NCBI GenBank assembly: GCA_049115955.1
Contig: JAGDZJ010000003.1
Coordinates: 123,265-187,264 of the forward strand
Length of the DNA: 64,000 nt
Source: Salinispirillum sp049115955
GTDB lineage: Bacteria > Pseudomonadota > Gammaproteobacteria > Pseudomonadales > Natronospirillaceae
Direction of reading: 5' to 3'
Shown: in pieces, positions 19,061-27,842 of the stretch
How the letters are laid out: every line of letters starts with the position of its first letter
How positions within the stretch are numbered: the first letter of the stretch is position 1
Program-made: the position numbers and the translations under genes
The notes under the pieces: model-generated
The model's database searches: none
What the model was told of the DNA's origin: nothing
What the model saw: only the letters and a program-made list of their open reading frames with translations

Positions 19061-20596
19061 TCATGCCGATAACGCCCCAGCAACGGCCACCCTGCCCTTA
19101 CCCGTATTCTTAGCATGATACATCGCCGTGTCGGCGGCTTTGATTAAAGCGTCGGGATTGTCACCATCATCAGGGGCTACGGCAACACCGATACTGGCTG
19201 AGACGTATACATCCTGCTCCGGCAGGACAATGGCCTCGGATAACGCACGCAAAACTTTGTCGGCCAGCGCTTGCGACTCATCCAGACCGCACTGATCCGC
19301 CAGAATAACGAATTCGTCGCCGGCCAAACGGGCCACCGTATCACTGGCCCTTACGGCGGCCATCAAGCGCCTAGCTACTTCTCGCAGAAGCTGGTCACCC
19401 GCCGCATGACCCCATTGATCATTCACCGCTTTAAAGCCGTCCAGATCAATGTAGATCAAACCGAATACACGGTCGTACCTGGTGCCGCGCTGCAACGTCT
19501 GATTCAAACGATCATAGAACAGCATGCGGTTAGGCAGCCCTGTCAGCGCATCATGGTTGGCTTGCCAAGCCAACCGTTTCTCAACCACCTGGCGTTTGAT
19601 GATGTCGTCCATTAAGACCTGCTCCGACTGCATGCGCTCCCATGTCAGCCAACCTACGACAGTGAGCATTAAGCTGAGCACCGCCAGCAAGATCAAAAGC
19701 CTTATGCGCTCGCGAGTACGAAATTCGTCGATCAGTATCAAGGTAGGTGACAAATCAGCCCCCACAAAGGCCACCCATGGCCAATTGTCCAGACGCTGAA
19801 AGGATACCTGTCGAGTAACACCGTCAAACGGCGACACCAACACTAAACTGGCGCGTTGTGGCGGGTCACCTTGATACCCTGCAATTGAGGCCAATGTTTG
19901 GCCTGCTTCGTACTCGCGAAAAGGACGGCGAAACAAAAGACTACCAAAACGGTCAGCCAAAACCGTGCTGACCCCGTCAAGTTCTGTAATACCCCCTAAC
20001 GCATTCGCGAAACGCTCGACATCCAACGCTAACGCCAATACCCCGAGAAATTCGCCGTCTGGCGTGTATAGGGCACGACTCATCGCAATAAAAGGGCGGG
20101 AATCGGGCATTCTGGATAAGCCCGGACTTGATAAGAACGTGCGGCTACTTGGACTGTCAATATGAATACGGAAATAATCGCGATCGCTCACATCGGGCTG
20201 AGTAATGCCATCATCATGCGTCCAAATGCGAATGTTTCCGTCGGCATCCAACAGCAAGAAGTCTGCTATTTCAGGACTGACTTGCCGCCGCAACATAAGA
20301 ATGCCACGCAAATCCTGGTCAGGCAGGTCACTCGTTGAAGCAACATAGGCCAATGCGCGCAGCGTGCTTTCCAGCTCGTTGAGTTTAGCATTCGTCAGTT
20401 GACTTTGATTCAAGGCAAAATACTGTGTATTCACCAGCACACGATTGCTCGCCTCAGAGCTGAAACTTTCAACACTGGCGCGATAAAAACCCAATAGAAT
20501 CCCGGCAGATAGAATCCACATTAAAACCAACCCGCCAATGATCAGAGCTACTGACCGGCGCTGGCTTGCCTGCTTAATCGGTATACGCTCAGACAT
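19061..20596 (-). CDS. Membrane diguanylate cyclase with periplasmic cache domain (AGDEF variant)
   Basis: This is a predicted inner-membrane sensor that makes cyclic-di-GMP. Helix 1 is at about 17-37. The periplasmic part (about 40-285) has the double-cache pattern, with DISDRDYF-like text VSDRDYFRIHID and a second strand set ending in NWPWVAFVGADLS. Helix 2 is at about 300-320. The GGDEF domain follows (NHDALTGLPNR, then AGDEF at 425-429). Replacement of the first Gly by Ala is tolerated in several active cyclases. An RxxD inhibitory site (R416-D419) lies five residues before it, so product feedback is expected. The ligand of the cache domain is unknown. recC starts 34 bases downstream. Confidence 0.9.
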   Translation of the reverse strand: MSERIPIKQASQRRSVALIIGGLVLMWILSAGILLGFYRASVESFSSEASNRVLVNTQYFALNQSQLTNAKLNELESTLRALAYVASTSDLPDQDLRGILMLRRQVSPEIADFLLLDADGNIRIWTHDDGITQPDVSDRDYFRIHIDSPSSRTFLSSPGLSRMPDSRPFIAMSRALYTPDGEFLGVLALALDVERFANALGGITELDGVSTVLADRFGSLLFRRPFREYEAGQTLASIAGYQGDPPQRASLVLVSPFDGVTRQVSFQRLDNWPWVAFVGADLSPTLILIDEFRTRERIRLLILLAVLSLMLTVVGWLTWERMQSEQVLMDDIIKRQVVEKRLAWQANHDALTGLPNRMLFYDRLNQTLQRGTRYDRVFGLIYIDLDGFKAVNDQWGHAAGDQLLREVARRLMAAVRASDTVARLAGDEFVILADQCGLDESQALADKVLRALSEAIVLPEQDVYVSASIGVAVAPDDGDNPDALIKAADTAMYHAKNTGKGRVAVAGALSA

Positions 20597-20900
20597 TTAA
20601 CACTACTCTCTTGTCGTCCATGATAGATATATGCTCGATACGCCGAGACACATAGAGATAATACTGTGCTTGCTATTGCTGCTTATTGTTATGATAGCAG
20701 CAGTTCCGTGAAACTGCTTTCATTAGAGCGACCTTAATTGACAATTGACGGGATTCATTGATCCATGACAAGGCGTCAACATTCAGCCTTGCAACCCGCG
20801 CTTACCCCCTCTTACGCAAGACTAACCCTAAGGTTAGTTGACCGAGCATACGGTATTGAGGTGTACTCGGCCTCGTTAATGGATAACTGGACGTTGTGCA
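20597..20900. other. Intergenic region, divergent promoters
   Basis: This 304-base gap separates the minus-strand cyclase from the plus-strand DUF4442 gene, so it should hold both promoters. An open frame at 20765-21079 crosses it but looks non-coding. The clearest structure is the inverted repeat at 20821-20838, listed separately. TGCTAT/ATAGCA arms at about 20668-20700 could form a weak hairpin. No small gene was recognised. Confidence 0.5.
20821..20838. promoter_or_regulatory. Candidate operator upstream of the DUF4442 gene
   Basis: ACTAACC (20821-20827) and GGTTAGT (20832-20838) are perfect 7-base inverted arms separated by CTAA. The repeat lies 62 bases before the start codon at 20901. 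No T-tract follows, so a protein-binding site is more likely than a terminator. The binding protein is unknown. Confidence 0.4.
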
Positions 20901-21392
20901 ATGGTCGCTTATTTTTTTCGTCACCCTTGGCTGTTTCGATTCGTGATGAATTTTTGGCCGCCGTTCTTCTTTCCCGGCATACGCATCAAAACGGTCAGTC
21001 ACGACTATCGGTACGCACGGGTGGACCTGCTGTGGCGTCCGTGGACACGCAATATCAACAATTCACAGTACGGTGGTAGCCTGTTTTCAATGACCGATCC
21101 CATCATCGCTCTGATGCTGTATGGTTCGTTGGACTTCAAACGCTACATGATTTGGGACAAGTCAGCCGACATCGACTTCATTGCACCGGGCATTGGCCGT
21201 TTGACCGCCGAATTTCACTTGGAAGACAGCGACCTTAATCGCATTAAGAGCGCGACCGAACACGGCGACGCTTATTTCCCGGAATTCGACGTATACGTAA
21301 GGGATCAGCAAGGCGAAGTGGTGTGTAAACTTACGCGCCGGTTATATGTACGCTTGAAGCCGAAATATCGGCCAGCCGGCAAACAGCAGTAA
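20901..21392 (+). CDS. DUF4442 hotdog-fold protein, putative acyl-CoA thioesterase
   Basis: This is a 163-residue single-domain protein of the DUF4442 family, which has the hotdog fold of acyl-CoA thioesterases. Recognisable parts are an N-terminal hydrophobic helix (FRHPWLFRFVMNFWPPF), the NINNSQYGGSLFSMTDP helix that in hotdog enzymes lines the substrate pocket, and the strand DIDFIAPGIGRLTAEFHL. The substrate is unknown. An in-frame TAA at 20877 leaves ATG 20901 as the first usable start, with only a weak GGA upstream. It is convergent with another thioesterase gene at 21454, so two unrelated hotdog genes meet tail to tail. Confidence 0.82.
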   Translation: MVAYFFRHPWLFRFVMNFWPPFFFPGIRIKTVSHDYRYARVDLLWRPWTRNINNSQYGGSLFSMTDPIIALMLYGSLDFKRYMIWDKSADIDFIAPGIGRLTAEFHLEDSDLNRIKSATEHGDAYFPEFDVYVRDQQGEVVCKLTRRLYVRLKPKYRPAGKQQ

Positions 21393-21453
21393 AATGCGAA
21401 AAACGCTGAAGGGAGTATCCCAAGGGGCTCAAAAGCCCCAATGGAATTCTCTT

Positions 21454-21891
21454 TTACTTTCGAACAATCCTTTCTAGCTCGGTCTTCAACTCGTCCGTCA
21501 ACGCCGCTTTCTTACCGATTGTTACATCCAGCAACACGATACGCGCGCTGCCCTGCGTCGTTACGGCGTCCTGTGCAGTGCTGTATACCGCGTAGGACTG
21601 CAAGAAACCAAATTCTTGATACTCGGTAATGCGACACCCGACTTTAACGACATCCGGAAAGGTAACAGGGCGCTTATAGCGGCATTCGGTGTCCGCCAAG
21701 ATCGGCCCCACCGTACTCTTGCCACTGCCGATCAAAGACGTCTTCATCAGGTACGCAATGCGCGCCGACTCGAAATAACGAAAGTACGTTACATTGTTCA
21801 CATGCTGCAATGCATCCATTTCACCCCACTGCACCGGGATATCCACCGACACCGGGTATTCGTCTAAAAACTGCTGCAATACGTCACTCAT
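21454..21891 (-). CDS. Acyl-CoA thioesterase, YbgC/4HBT type
   Basis: This is a 145-residue hotdog thioesterase of the 4-hydroxybenzoyl-CoA thioesterase/YbgC type, predicted to hydrolyse acyl-CoA in the cytoplasm. The hallmark WGEMDALQHVNNVTYFRYFESAR carries the catalytic Asp (residue 26) followed by His and the HVNN signature. Strand RPVTFPDVVKVGCRITEYQEFGF follows. An AAGGA site 8 bases before ATG 21891 supports the start. The physiological acyl group cannot be read from the sequence. It is divergent from the small gene at 22058. A short hairpin (GGGGCT/AGCCCC, 21424-21439) lies just past its stop. Confidence 0.88.
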   Translation of the reverse strand: MSDVLQQFLDEYPVSVDIPVQWGEMDALQHVNNVTYFRYFESARIAYLMKTSLIGSGKSTVGPILADTECRYKRPVTFPDVVKVGCRITEYQEFGFLQSYAVYSTAQDAVTTQGSARIVLLDVTIGKKAALTDELKTELERIVRK

Positions 21892-22057
21892 GGTTCAATC
21901 CTTATCGGGTGCTAATGCAACGAGCATAGAGTGCCAGAGCCCACCCTACAATCTTCACGCACTGTTTCGGTTTTATTGCTGAACAAATGGAACAGGTACG
22001 TTTTTTGCTGCCGCTTACCCCTAAACATGCCCATTTCTGCTGCTGCGGAGCAATACC

Positions 22058-22390
22058 ATGACCGATCGACATTGGCTCCTAAACATCAACGCCGTGCGCG
22101 CCGCGCAAAAATGCGCTCGACTGGTTGAACTGGAGTTCTCTACCAAGATGCCGCTGGCGCGCACGGATTTCTTAGAGAAGATCGCTGAATGCGCCGCCAC
22201 CAGTGACTCTCAAGCCCTTAAAATCGCCGTCAAAGAGCTCACTGACATCATTCATCCGGAACAAGAGCTGCCAGAAACCAACCAAGAAACTCTAGTGCAC
22301 ATGGGAAAGACCTACCCGCGCTGGCGCGATGGTAAGGTATTCTCCGGTATTTATCGCGGCGCTCCCGTATATTCCGAAGTGCTTAATTGA
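22058..22390 (+). CDS. Hypothetical protein, 110 residues
   Basis: I do not recognise this family. The product is a small soluble protein, mostly helical in the first 70 residues. It has basic and acidic residues in balance and a C-terminal segment rich in aromatic and glycine residues (MGKTYPRWRDGKVFSGIYRG). There is no signal peptide or transmembrane helix. A CGGAGC site lies about 9 bases before the ATG. Codon usage looks like that of the neighbours, and no better frame overlaps it, so it is probably real. It sits between a divergent thioesterase and a co-directional acetyltransferase 131 bases away. Confidence 0.68.
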   Translation: MTDRHWLLNINAVRAAQKCARLVELEFSTKMPLARTDFLEKIAECAATSDSQALKIAVKELTDIIHPEQELPETNQETLVHMGKTYPRWRDGKVFSGIYRGAPVYSEVLN

Positions 22391-22521
22391 AAGACTTTTC
22401 GTTTTAAGACGCACCATTTTGAGCCAAACTAAGAACCTATTGATACCCGTAATGAGTCGAGCCTATGGCCCGACCCCATACAAAAATCGATAAAGTTCAT
22501 TTTCAGAAGTAAGGATCTCTG

Positions 22522-22974
22522 GTGAAAATTGTTAAAGCGTCATACGCAGAGTTAGAGCACGTTTCAGCCCTATTCGACGGGTACCGCCAGTTCTACGAAC
22601 AACAACCGGATTTTGAAGCCGCTAAATCGTTTATCACACAACGTCTGGAAAACGATGATTCGGTTATTTTTCTGGCGCTGTCTGAGACCGATGCACCCTT
22701 GGGTTTTGTTCAGTTGTATCCCTCATTTTCATCCGTCGCCATGAAAAGAATGTGGTATTTGAACGACTTGTTTGTGGCCGACAGTGCCCGCCAGCAAGGT
22801 GTAGCCCGTGCTCTTTTGAAGCACGTTGAAGCCTTCGCTAAAGACACCGATGCGCTCACTGTGAAGTTAGCCACGGCGGTGTCCAACACCAAAGCCAGCG
22901 CGCTTTATGTGTCGGAAGGCTATACAAAAGTCACTGCGTTTGATCACTACACACAGCGCGTAACACAGGCCTAG
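22522..22974 (+). CDS. GNAT family N-acetyltransferase
   Basis: This is a predicted acetyl-CoA-dependent N-acetyltransferase of 150 residues. The core is visible: strand 4 WYLNDLFVADSARQQGVARALLKHV contains the acetyl-CoA pyrophosphate loop (RQQGVA, equivalent to Q/RxxGxG/A). The late NTKASALYVSEGYTKV block is the usual GNAT ending with the conserved Asn and Tyr. The substrate is not evident. It starts with GTG at 22522, preceded by AAGGA at 22511-22515 with a 6-base spacer. The neighbours give no functional clue. Confidence 0.9.
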   Translation: MKIVKASYAELEHVSALFDGYRQFYEQQPDFEAAKSFITQRLENDDSVIFLALSETDAPLGFVQLYPSFSSVAMKRMWYLNDLFVADSARQQGVARALLKHVEAFAKDTDALTVKLATAVSNTKASALYVSEGYTKVTAFDHYTQRVTQA

Positions 22975-23100
22975 CCTTCGTCGCGACAACGTCTTTTAAT
23001 CCAAACAGGCACCTCTAAAATCCACAGAGGTGCCCATGCCAAAATTTTCTTCACACGCGTATACTTCGTACCAAGTAAATTCATTCAAAGGAATCTCAGC

Positions 23101-25560
23101 ATGACCCATCGGACGGCATTGGTCGCTGTCACTGCTCTGCTCTTCAGTAGTGCAGTTGCACAGGCGCAAGACATGGGTTTTCAGCGTTATTATGAGAAAC
23201 AAGAGTTCTCGTTGACCTCGCCGGGGGCCCTCAAATTCGGGCAATACGGCTACGACAACCCGGCGGGTTTGCACCATTTGAAACAGGGTGATGTGGTTTT
23301 CAATTGGACGAGCGACGATCTCCTATTCGACGAGCAGCGCTGGAACACAATACTGGCAGCACCTGGCGCCAGCTTCAGCTTTGGCCGTGACCATCGAGGG
23401 TCCAGTGAAGTTCGCGACTATACGGTGGCCTTTGGCGGCGGTACAGACGAAGCCTCGGCGGGTATTTCGATCGGTTGGTATCGCGGTGATACCGCTACGC
23501 AGGATTTACGCACGCATTTTACGTTCGGCACGCTCAGCCGTCCCAACCGCAATACCTCCATTGGTGTAACGGGGACCATCGCTACCGACACCCAATATTA
23601 CGAAGGCACAGCGGACATTGCCTATCGGCCACTCGGTACGCCCTTGTTGACCGTGTTTGCGGACTACGCGACGGGCAATGGCGAAGGCTTTACTGGCGGT
23701 CATTGGTCGGCTGGCGGGGCGAGTGAGGTATTGCCCGGCGTGCGTCTAACCGGTCGATACTTTGATACGGGTGCGATGACGGCTGGCGTACAGATGAGTT
23801 TTGGACATGCAGGCATCAGTGCGCAGTCTCATCTTACCGACGATGCCAGCCCCAATTATCAATCGTACTCCGTGCGTTTGGGTGCATGGGACCGCACCTT
23901 GCTGGATGCAAACCAGCGCCGTCAGGATCGCTATTTGGCACTGAATCTCAATCAGGAAGTGACCTACCAACCGCTGAGCTTCTTTGATCGTCGGCACGCC
24001 TTGCTGGATACCTTGCGCTACATAGACACAGCCCGCCAAGACGATGCGGTCGGCGGCGTATTGATCAACACCACGCAGATGCACATTCCGGCGTCGTTGG
24101 CCTGGGAGATCAAAGCGGCTTTGGACGACTTTCGAGCCAGTGGCAAGCAGGTAGTCCTGTACATCGAAAACGGTGGCATGACCGAATTGCTGATGTCTTC
24201 CGCCGCCGACCGCGTGCTGATGGATCCGGCAGGCACATTAACCGTGCCAGGCTTTACCTCGGGTACGACGTATCTGGCGGACTTGCTTGACCACTGGGGT
24301 ATTGGGGTTAACGAGTTCCGTAATCTGGAATACAAAACGGCCTTTGAAAACCTGTCGCGCAATAGCATGTCGGCACCAGACCAATTGCAGCGCCAAGCCA
24401 TGATCGATGATTTCTACGACCTATGGCAAAGCAGCATGGTGCAAGGCCGCGGTATGAGCGAAGCGGACTTTGCGCGGTTGATTGACCAAGGCATTCATTT
24501 ATCACCCGAACAATTGGTTGATCTGGGTGTAGTGAACGAGTTAGTACGCCTCAATTCGCGCGATGACACCTTGGCAGACCATAACGGCGTCGAGCGCGCC
24601 CTGATCTCTCCGAACGGTTTGAGTTTGTTTCGCACTCCGCTGGATGACCAATGGGGCCCGGCACACCGCATTGCGGTGCTTTACGCGGTCGGCATGACGT
24701 CCACCGACAACGGCATGCGCACCCGGCAACTGGCCCGCGAGCTGGAAGCCCTCCGTAACGACGCCAGTATTAAAGCCGTCGTATTGCGGGTCGACTCACC
24801 AGGAGGCGGTATTCTTGCCTCTGACCTGTTGGCACAAGAAGTGAAGAAGACCCAAGCAGAAAAGCCCGTCGTGGTGTCCATGGGCTCTCTCGCCACATCC
24901 GGAGGTTATTGGGTGTCCATGCACGCGGGCACCTTGGTGGCTGCACCCAATACGGTTACTGGCAGCATTGGGGTAACGGGTGTGCGGTTGTGGGACAACG
25001 GGTTCGGACAGCGCCTTAACCTAAACAGTGAGTTTGTGACACGCGGTGCGTCAGCAGACGTAGGCGCAGGTATCGGCATTCCTTTGCTGGGTGTCGCACT
25101 GCCTAAGCGCGATCTGACGGACAGCGAGCGCGCTGGCATCATGCAGCGCATTGATGGCTGGTACGATGACTTCGTATCACAAGCTGCCGAAGCGCGTGAT
25201 ACCTCGGTAGAGGACATGCGCGCCCTCGCCGCCGGGCGTATTTACTCGGGTACCCAAGCGTTGGACGCAGGTTTAGTCGACGAGCTTGGCAGTCTGACCT
25301 ACGCCATTAACCTTGCGCGCCAGCAGGCCAGTATAGCGCCTAACGCCAAAATTATGTTGGTGGAAGGCCCTGCACGCAATGTCTCCGCCTTGAATGAGTT
25401 GAGCTACTTAGTAATGGGCGGTGACAGCGCACACAACGTTTGGGAGTCAACGCACAACCAGCGGGAATATTTGAACTATTTAGTAGAACAACGCGGACAG
25501 CCGATGGTGTTGCTGCCCTATGAATATTTCGGTGATGCGATCAGCAATAGCACCGAATAG
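23101..25560 (+). CDS. SppA-like S49 serine protease with N-terminal beta-rich, barrel-like domain
   Basis: This 819-residue exported protein combines a tandem S49 (signal peptide peptidase A) region with an additional N-terminal domain. Residues 1-22 are a signal peptide ending AQAQ. Residues 30-285 are rich in glycine and alternating aromatic/polar strands, as in outer-membrane barrels (TVAFGGGTDEASAGISIGWY and similar). The SppA fold follows: a first S49 repeat at about 290-480 carrying the catalytic lysine K412 (EYKTAFENLSRNSMS), and a second at about 520-740 with the nucleophile S600 in the TSGGYW motif and GSIGV after it. Ordinary SppA is near 600 residues and anchored by one helix, so the domain order is unusual. 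The stop codon lies in a hairpin loop. Confidence 0.9.
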   Translation: MTHRTALVAVTALLFSSAVAQAQDMGFQRYYEKQEFSLTSPGALKFGQYGYDNPAGLHHLKQGDVVFNWTSDDLLFDEQRWNTILAAPGASFSFGRDHRGSSEVRDYTVAFGGGTDEASAGISIGWYRGDTATQDLRTHFTFGTLSRPNRNTSIGVTGTIATDTQYYEGTADIAYRPLGTPLLTVFADYATGNGEGFTGGHWSAGGASEVLPGVRLTGRYFDTGAMTAGVQMSFGHAGISAQSHLTDDASPNYQSYSVRLGAWDRTLLDANQRRQDRYLALNLNQEVTYQPLSFFDRRHALLDTLRYIDTARQDDAVGGVLINTTQMHIPASLAWEIKAALDDFRASGKQVVLYIENGGMTELLMSSAADRVLMDPAGTLTVPGFTSGTTYLADLLDHWGIGVNEFRNLEYKTAFENLSRNSMSAPDQLQRQAMIDDFYDLWQSSMVQGRGMSEADFARLIDQGIHLSPEQLVDLGVVNELVRLNSRDDTLADHNGVERALISPNGLSLFRTPLDDQWGPAHRIAVLYAVGMTSTDNGMRTRQLARELEALRNDASIKAVVLRVDSPGGGILASDLLAQEVKKTQAEKPVVVSMGSLATSGGYWVSMHAGTLVAAPNTVTGSIGVTGVRLWDNGFGQRLNLNSEFVTRGASADVGAGIGIPLLGVALPKRDLTDSERAGIMQRIDGWYDDFVSQAAEARDTSVEDMRALAAGRIYSGTQALDAGLVDELGSLTYAINLARQQASIAPNAKIMLVEGPARNVSALNELSYLVMGGDSAHNVWESTHNQREYLNYLVEQRGQPMVLLPYEYFGDAISNSTE

Positions 25561-25569
25561 TTCGGTGCT
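25549..25569 (+). other. Hairpin centred on the SppA-like stop codon
   Basis: AGCACCGAA (25549-25557) and TTCGGTGCT (25561-25569) are perfect 9-base arms. The 3-base loop is the TAG stop codon itself. No T-tract follows, so it may stabilise the 3' end or act as a weak terminator. Confidence 0.5.
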
Positions 25570-25700
25570 GCGCAGTTCCGTAGGATTGCGTAAAGAGACC
25601 AGAAAATGAACAAGGGAGGCAACCAATAGGCAGTTTTACACGTAGAAGAGAAAAACCGGACACTTGAGCGCTGACCGACAGCCGTAAGGAATGATGTATC

Positions 25701-26621
25701 TTGAAAGACAGTATGACGTTCGACGATAAATCGATGTGGCAGTTTGGTTGGCGTGACGCCATCGCCCTACTGGTATTGGGCAGTTTATTGTTCATAGCAT
25801 TACAACTGTCTGCGCTGATGGCACCGACCGACCTGGATGCATTTGTATTTTGGCCGGTCACCGCTTTCGCCATTGCCGCCGCTAAACACCGACCGTTAGC
25901 CATACTCGGAGTGGCAGCCGGTTATTGGCTTTGGGGGATCACCTCAGCCATGAATCCGGCCATGGTGTCTACTCAGCTACTGGCTCTGATCGGGCCTCTT
26001 CTGTATGTGAAATTCAGTAAGCGTTGGCCTGACCCCGTTCGGTTGGTGAGCCGACGTTTAAACGACTTGCTGAAAATTTCTCTGCTGGCAATTGTCCCTT
26101 CCACACTGATCGGCACCGCCGTGATTGCGGCTTGGACACCCGAGTTACCCCGCGGTGCCTTCGCCATCATCTGGCCCATTTACCTGTTGAGTGAATTGGC
26201 CGGCGTGGTGGTGTTTCTGCCGCTGCTTAACTACTGGCTAGCACGCGAAGGCCAGCCTCGGATACAGCTTCCCTTTTTGACACACACCTTGATGATCATG
26301 GCCATACCAGTCATGTTGCCCGTGATTGGGCTAGAGGCGTATGCGCAGCCCTCTCTGTTTCTTACTCTGCCATTTTTAACCTGGTTAGCGCAGAAAGCCA
26401 ATCGCCCTACTTTGAGCCATGCATTGCTGCTGCTATTCTTCGGTCATCTTAGCATGGCCTACTATGGTCTCGGCGGTTACGACCCATTAAACGAACTTGC
26501 CAGTATGGTATCGCTGACCATGCTGTTAATCAGTGCGTCTTTTAACCATCGACATCCTGCACGCCATGCGCTTAGACCGCGACGAAGCGCTGGCGCATAC
26601 GGAATGGCTGGCGATACATGA
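25701..26621 (+). CDS. MASE1-type membrane sensor domain, N-terminal half of a split EAL protein
   Basis: This frame encodes about 280 residues of an integral membrane domain with eight or so helices, of the MASE1 kind found on cyclic-di-GMP enzymes such as E. coli YfgF. The real sequence ends near MVSLTMLLISAS. The last 25 residues (NHRHPARHALRPRRSAG) look out of frame and stop at 26621, while the downstream EAL frame opens within the same stretch. Dropping one T from the T4 run at 26540-26543 joins the halves into one readable protein. The likely start is TTG 25701, with AAGGA about 10 bases upstream; the ATG at 25713 is the alternative. Confidence 0.72.
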   Translation: MKDSMTFDDKSMWQFGWRDAIALLVLGSLLFIALQLSALMAPTDLDAFVFWPVTAFAIAAAKHRPLAILGVAAGYWLWGITSAMNPAMVSTQLLALIGPLLYVKFSKRWPDPVRLVSRRLNDLLKISLLAIVPSTLIGTAVIAAWTPELPRGAFAIIWPIYLLSELAGVVVFLPLLNYWLAREGQPRIQLPFLTHTLMIMAIPVMLPVIGLEAYAQPSLFLTLPFLTWLAQKANRPTLSHALLLLFFGHLSMAYYGLGGYDPLNELASMVSLTMLLISASFNHRHPARHALRPRRSAGAYGMAGDT

Positions 26622-27825
26622 TAATCGCGCCACCGCATTGAACGAACGTGGACTGATGCAGTGGGCACAACAGCAAACAACCTTCAGTGAGCACGCTGGT
26701 GTAATCTTGCGCCCGGTGAACCAAGATATTTTCCTAGAGACATTGTCGTGGGAACAATTGGCGGCGGTAGAGCATCAGTTGGTGCAAAACCTCAATAAGC
26801 ATCTACCGGTCGAGCGCTTAGCCAAAATCAGCGACTTATCGTTCATCGCCATTTTGAAACCGACGTCGGTTAGTAAAGAGCAACTACTGCCCCTGCTGCA
26901 AATGAACTTGGAACTGCAGCACACACCCATCGTCATGGATTGCGCCATAGCGGTCATTCAACATTTAGGCAGCGACATGGGGCAGAACCTTGCCAAGCTG
27001 AACACCTTGTGGGGCAAGGCTCGTTCGCAACCTTCAGAGCGCGTACTGGTAGCCTACAATGACGACGACATCAGCGCTCGTGCCGATGTGTTACTGCACT
27101 TTCAACGCTATCGCGAAGCGGCAGAAAGCGGCCATTTGGAGCTGTGGCTACAACCCATTCTGAGCTTACACAGCAATCGGGTTGAGAAGGCGGAAGTGCT
27201 AGCACGCTTGCGCATTGATGGAACCATCATTAACCCTGGCGAGTTCCTGCCCGTGTTTCAAAGCTTTAACTACCTGACGCAGTTTGACCGCCAAGTATTG
27301 GCGCAAACGTTCTCGAGTCTGCAAACCGTGCAGCAAAGTTTGGATGTGGTCGGCGTGATTAACGTGAACCTGAGCGGTGCGACCTTGGGCGACAAAACCT
27401 TGGTTGACTGGATAAAAACCCAGACGGTAACGCACAAGATTGAACCGCAGGACATCTGCTTAGAGATTACTGAAACCGACTTAGTAAATGACCGGGTAAC
27501 GGCTATAGAGAACGTGCGCGCCTTGCGTCAATTAGGTTTCAGTGTGGCCATTGACGACTTCGGAACCGGCTTGGCAGGTTTTGAGTACTTGAATCAGTTC
27601 TCGGTAGACGTACTGAAGCTCGACGGTCAGTTTATTTCCGATGTAGCGAGCAACCCGCGCCATCAAGCCATTGTTCGGTCCATGGTGGCAGTGGCCAAAA
27701 GTTATGACCTTAAGCTGGTGGCGGAGTTCGTTGACAGCCAACAAGCTCAAGATTGCTTGCGCGAACTGGGCGTGGACTACGCTCAAGGCTACTTCATCGG
27801 CAAGCCGGCGGCCAGTCGGTCATAG
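26533..27825 (+). CDS. Degenerate GGDEF plus EAL phosphodiesterase domain, C-terminal half of a split protein
   Basis: This is the cytoplasmic half of the preceding membrane protein. Residues from about 30 to 180 align in style with a degenerate GGDEF domain (HDNRATALNERGL in place of the usual DPLTGLPNR, no GGDEF motif). The EAL domain begins near residue 200: E221 in the motif EVL, NVNLSG, LEITETD, IDDFGTG (D341, D342), LKLDGQFI and AEFVD, ending in QGYFIGKP. All metal and catalytic acids seem present, so cyclic-di-GMP hydrolysis is plausible. A TAA at 26527 closes the frame upstream. The GTG at 26533 is only the first possible start and has no clear ribosome binding site. The tail resembles E. 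coli YfgF. Confidence 0.75.
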   Translation: MRLLTIDILHAMRLDRDEALAHTEWLAIHDNRATALNERGLMQWAQQQTTFSEHAGVILRPVNQDIFLETLSWEQLAAVEHQLVQNLNKHLPVERLAKISDLSFIAILKPTSVSKEQLLPLLQMNLELQHTPIVMDCAIAVIQHLGSDMGQNLAKLNTLWGKARSQPSERVLVAYNDDDISARADVLLHFQRYREAAESGHLELWLQPILSLHSNRVEKAEVLARLRIDGTIINPGEFLPVFQSFNYLTQFDRQVLAQTFSSLQTVQQSLDVVGVINVNLSGATLGDKTLVDWIKTQTVTHKIEPQDICLEITETDLVNDRVTAIENVRALRQLGFSVAIDDFGTGLAGFEYLNQFSVDVLKLDGQFISDVASNPRHQAIVRSMVAVAKSYDLKLVAEFVDSQQAQDCLRELGVDYAQGYFIGKPAASRS

Positions 27826-27842
27826 CCTTCTAGCAGAACTCG

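Noticed and set aside
20765..21079. Open frame of 104 codons in front of and overlapping the DUF4442 gene
   Set aside because: It overlaps a recognisable hotdog gene in another frame, has no family resemblance and shows no ribosome binding site.
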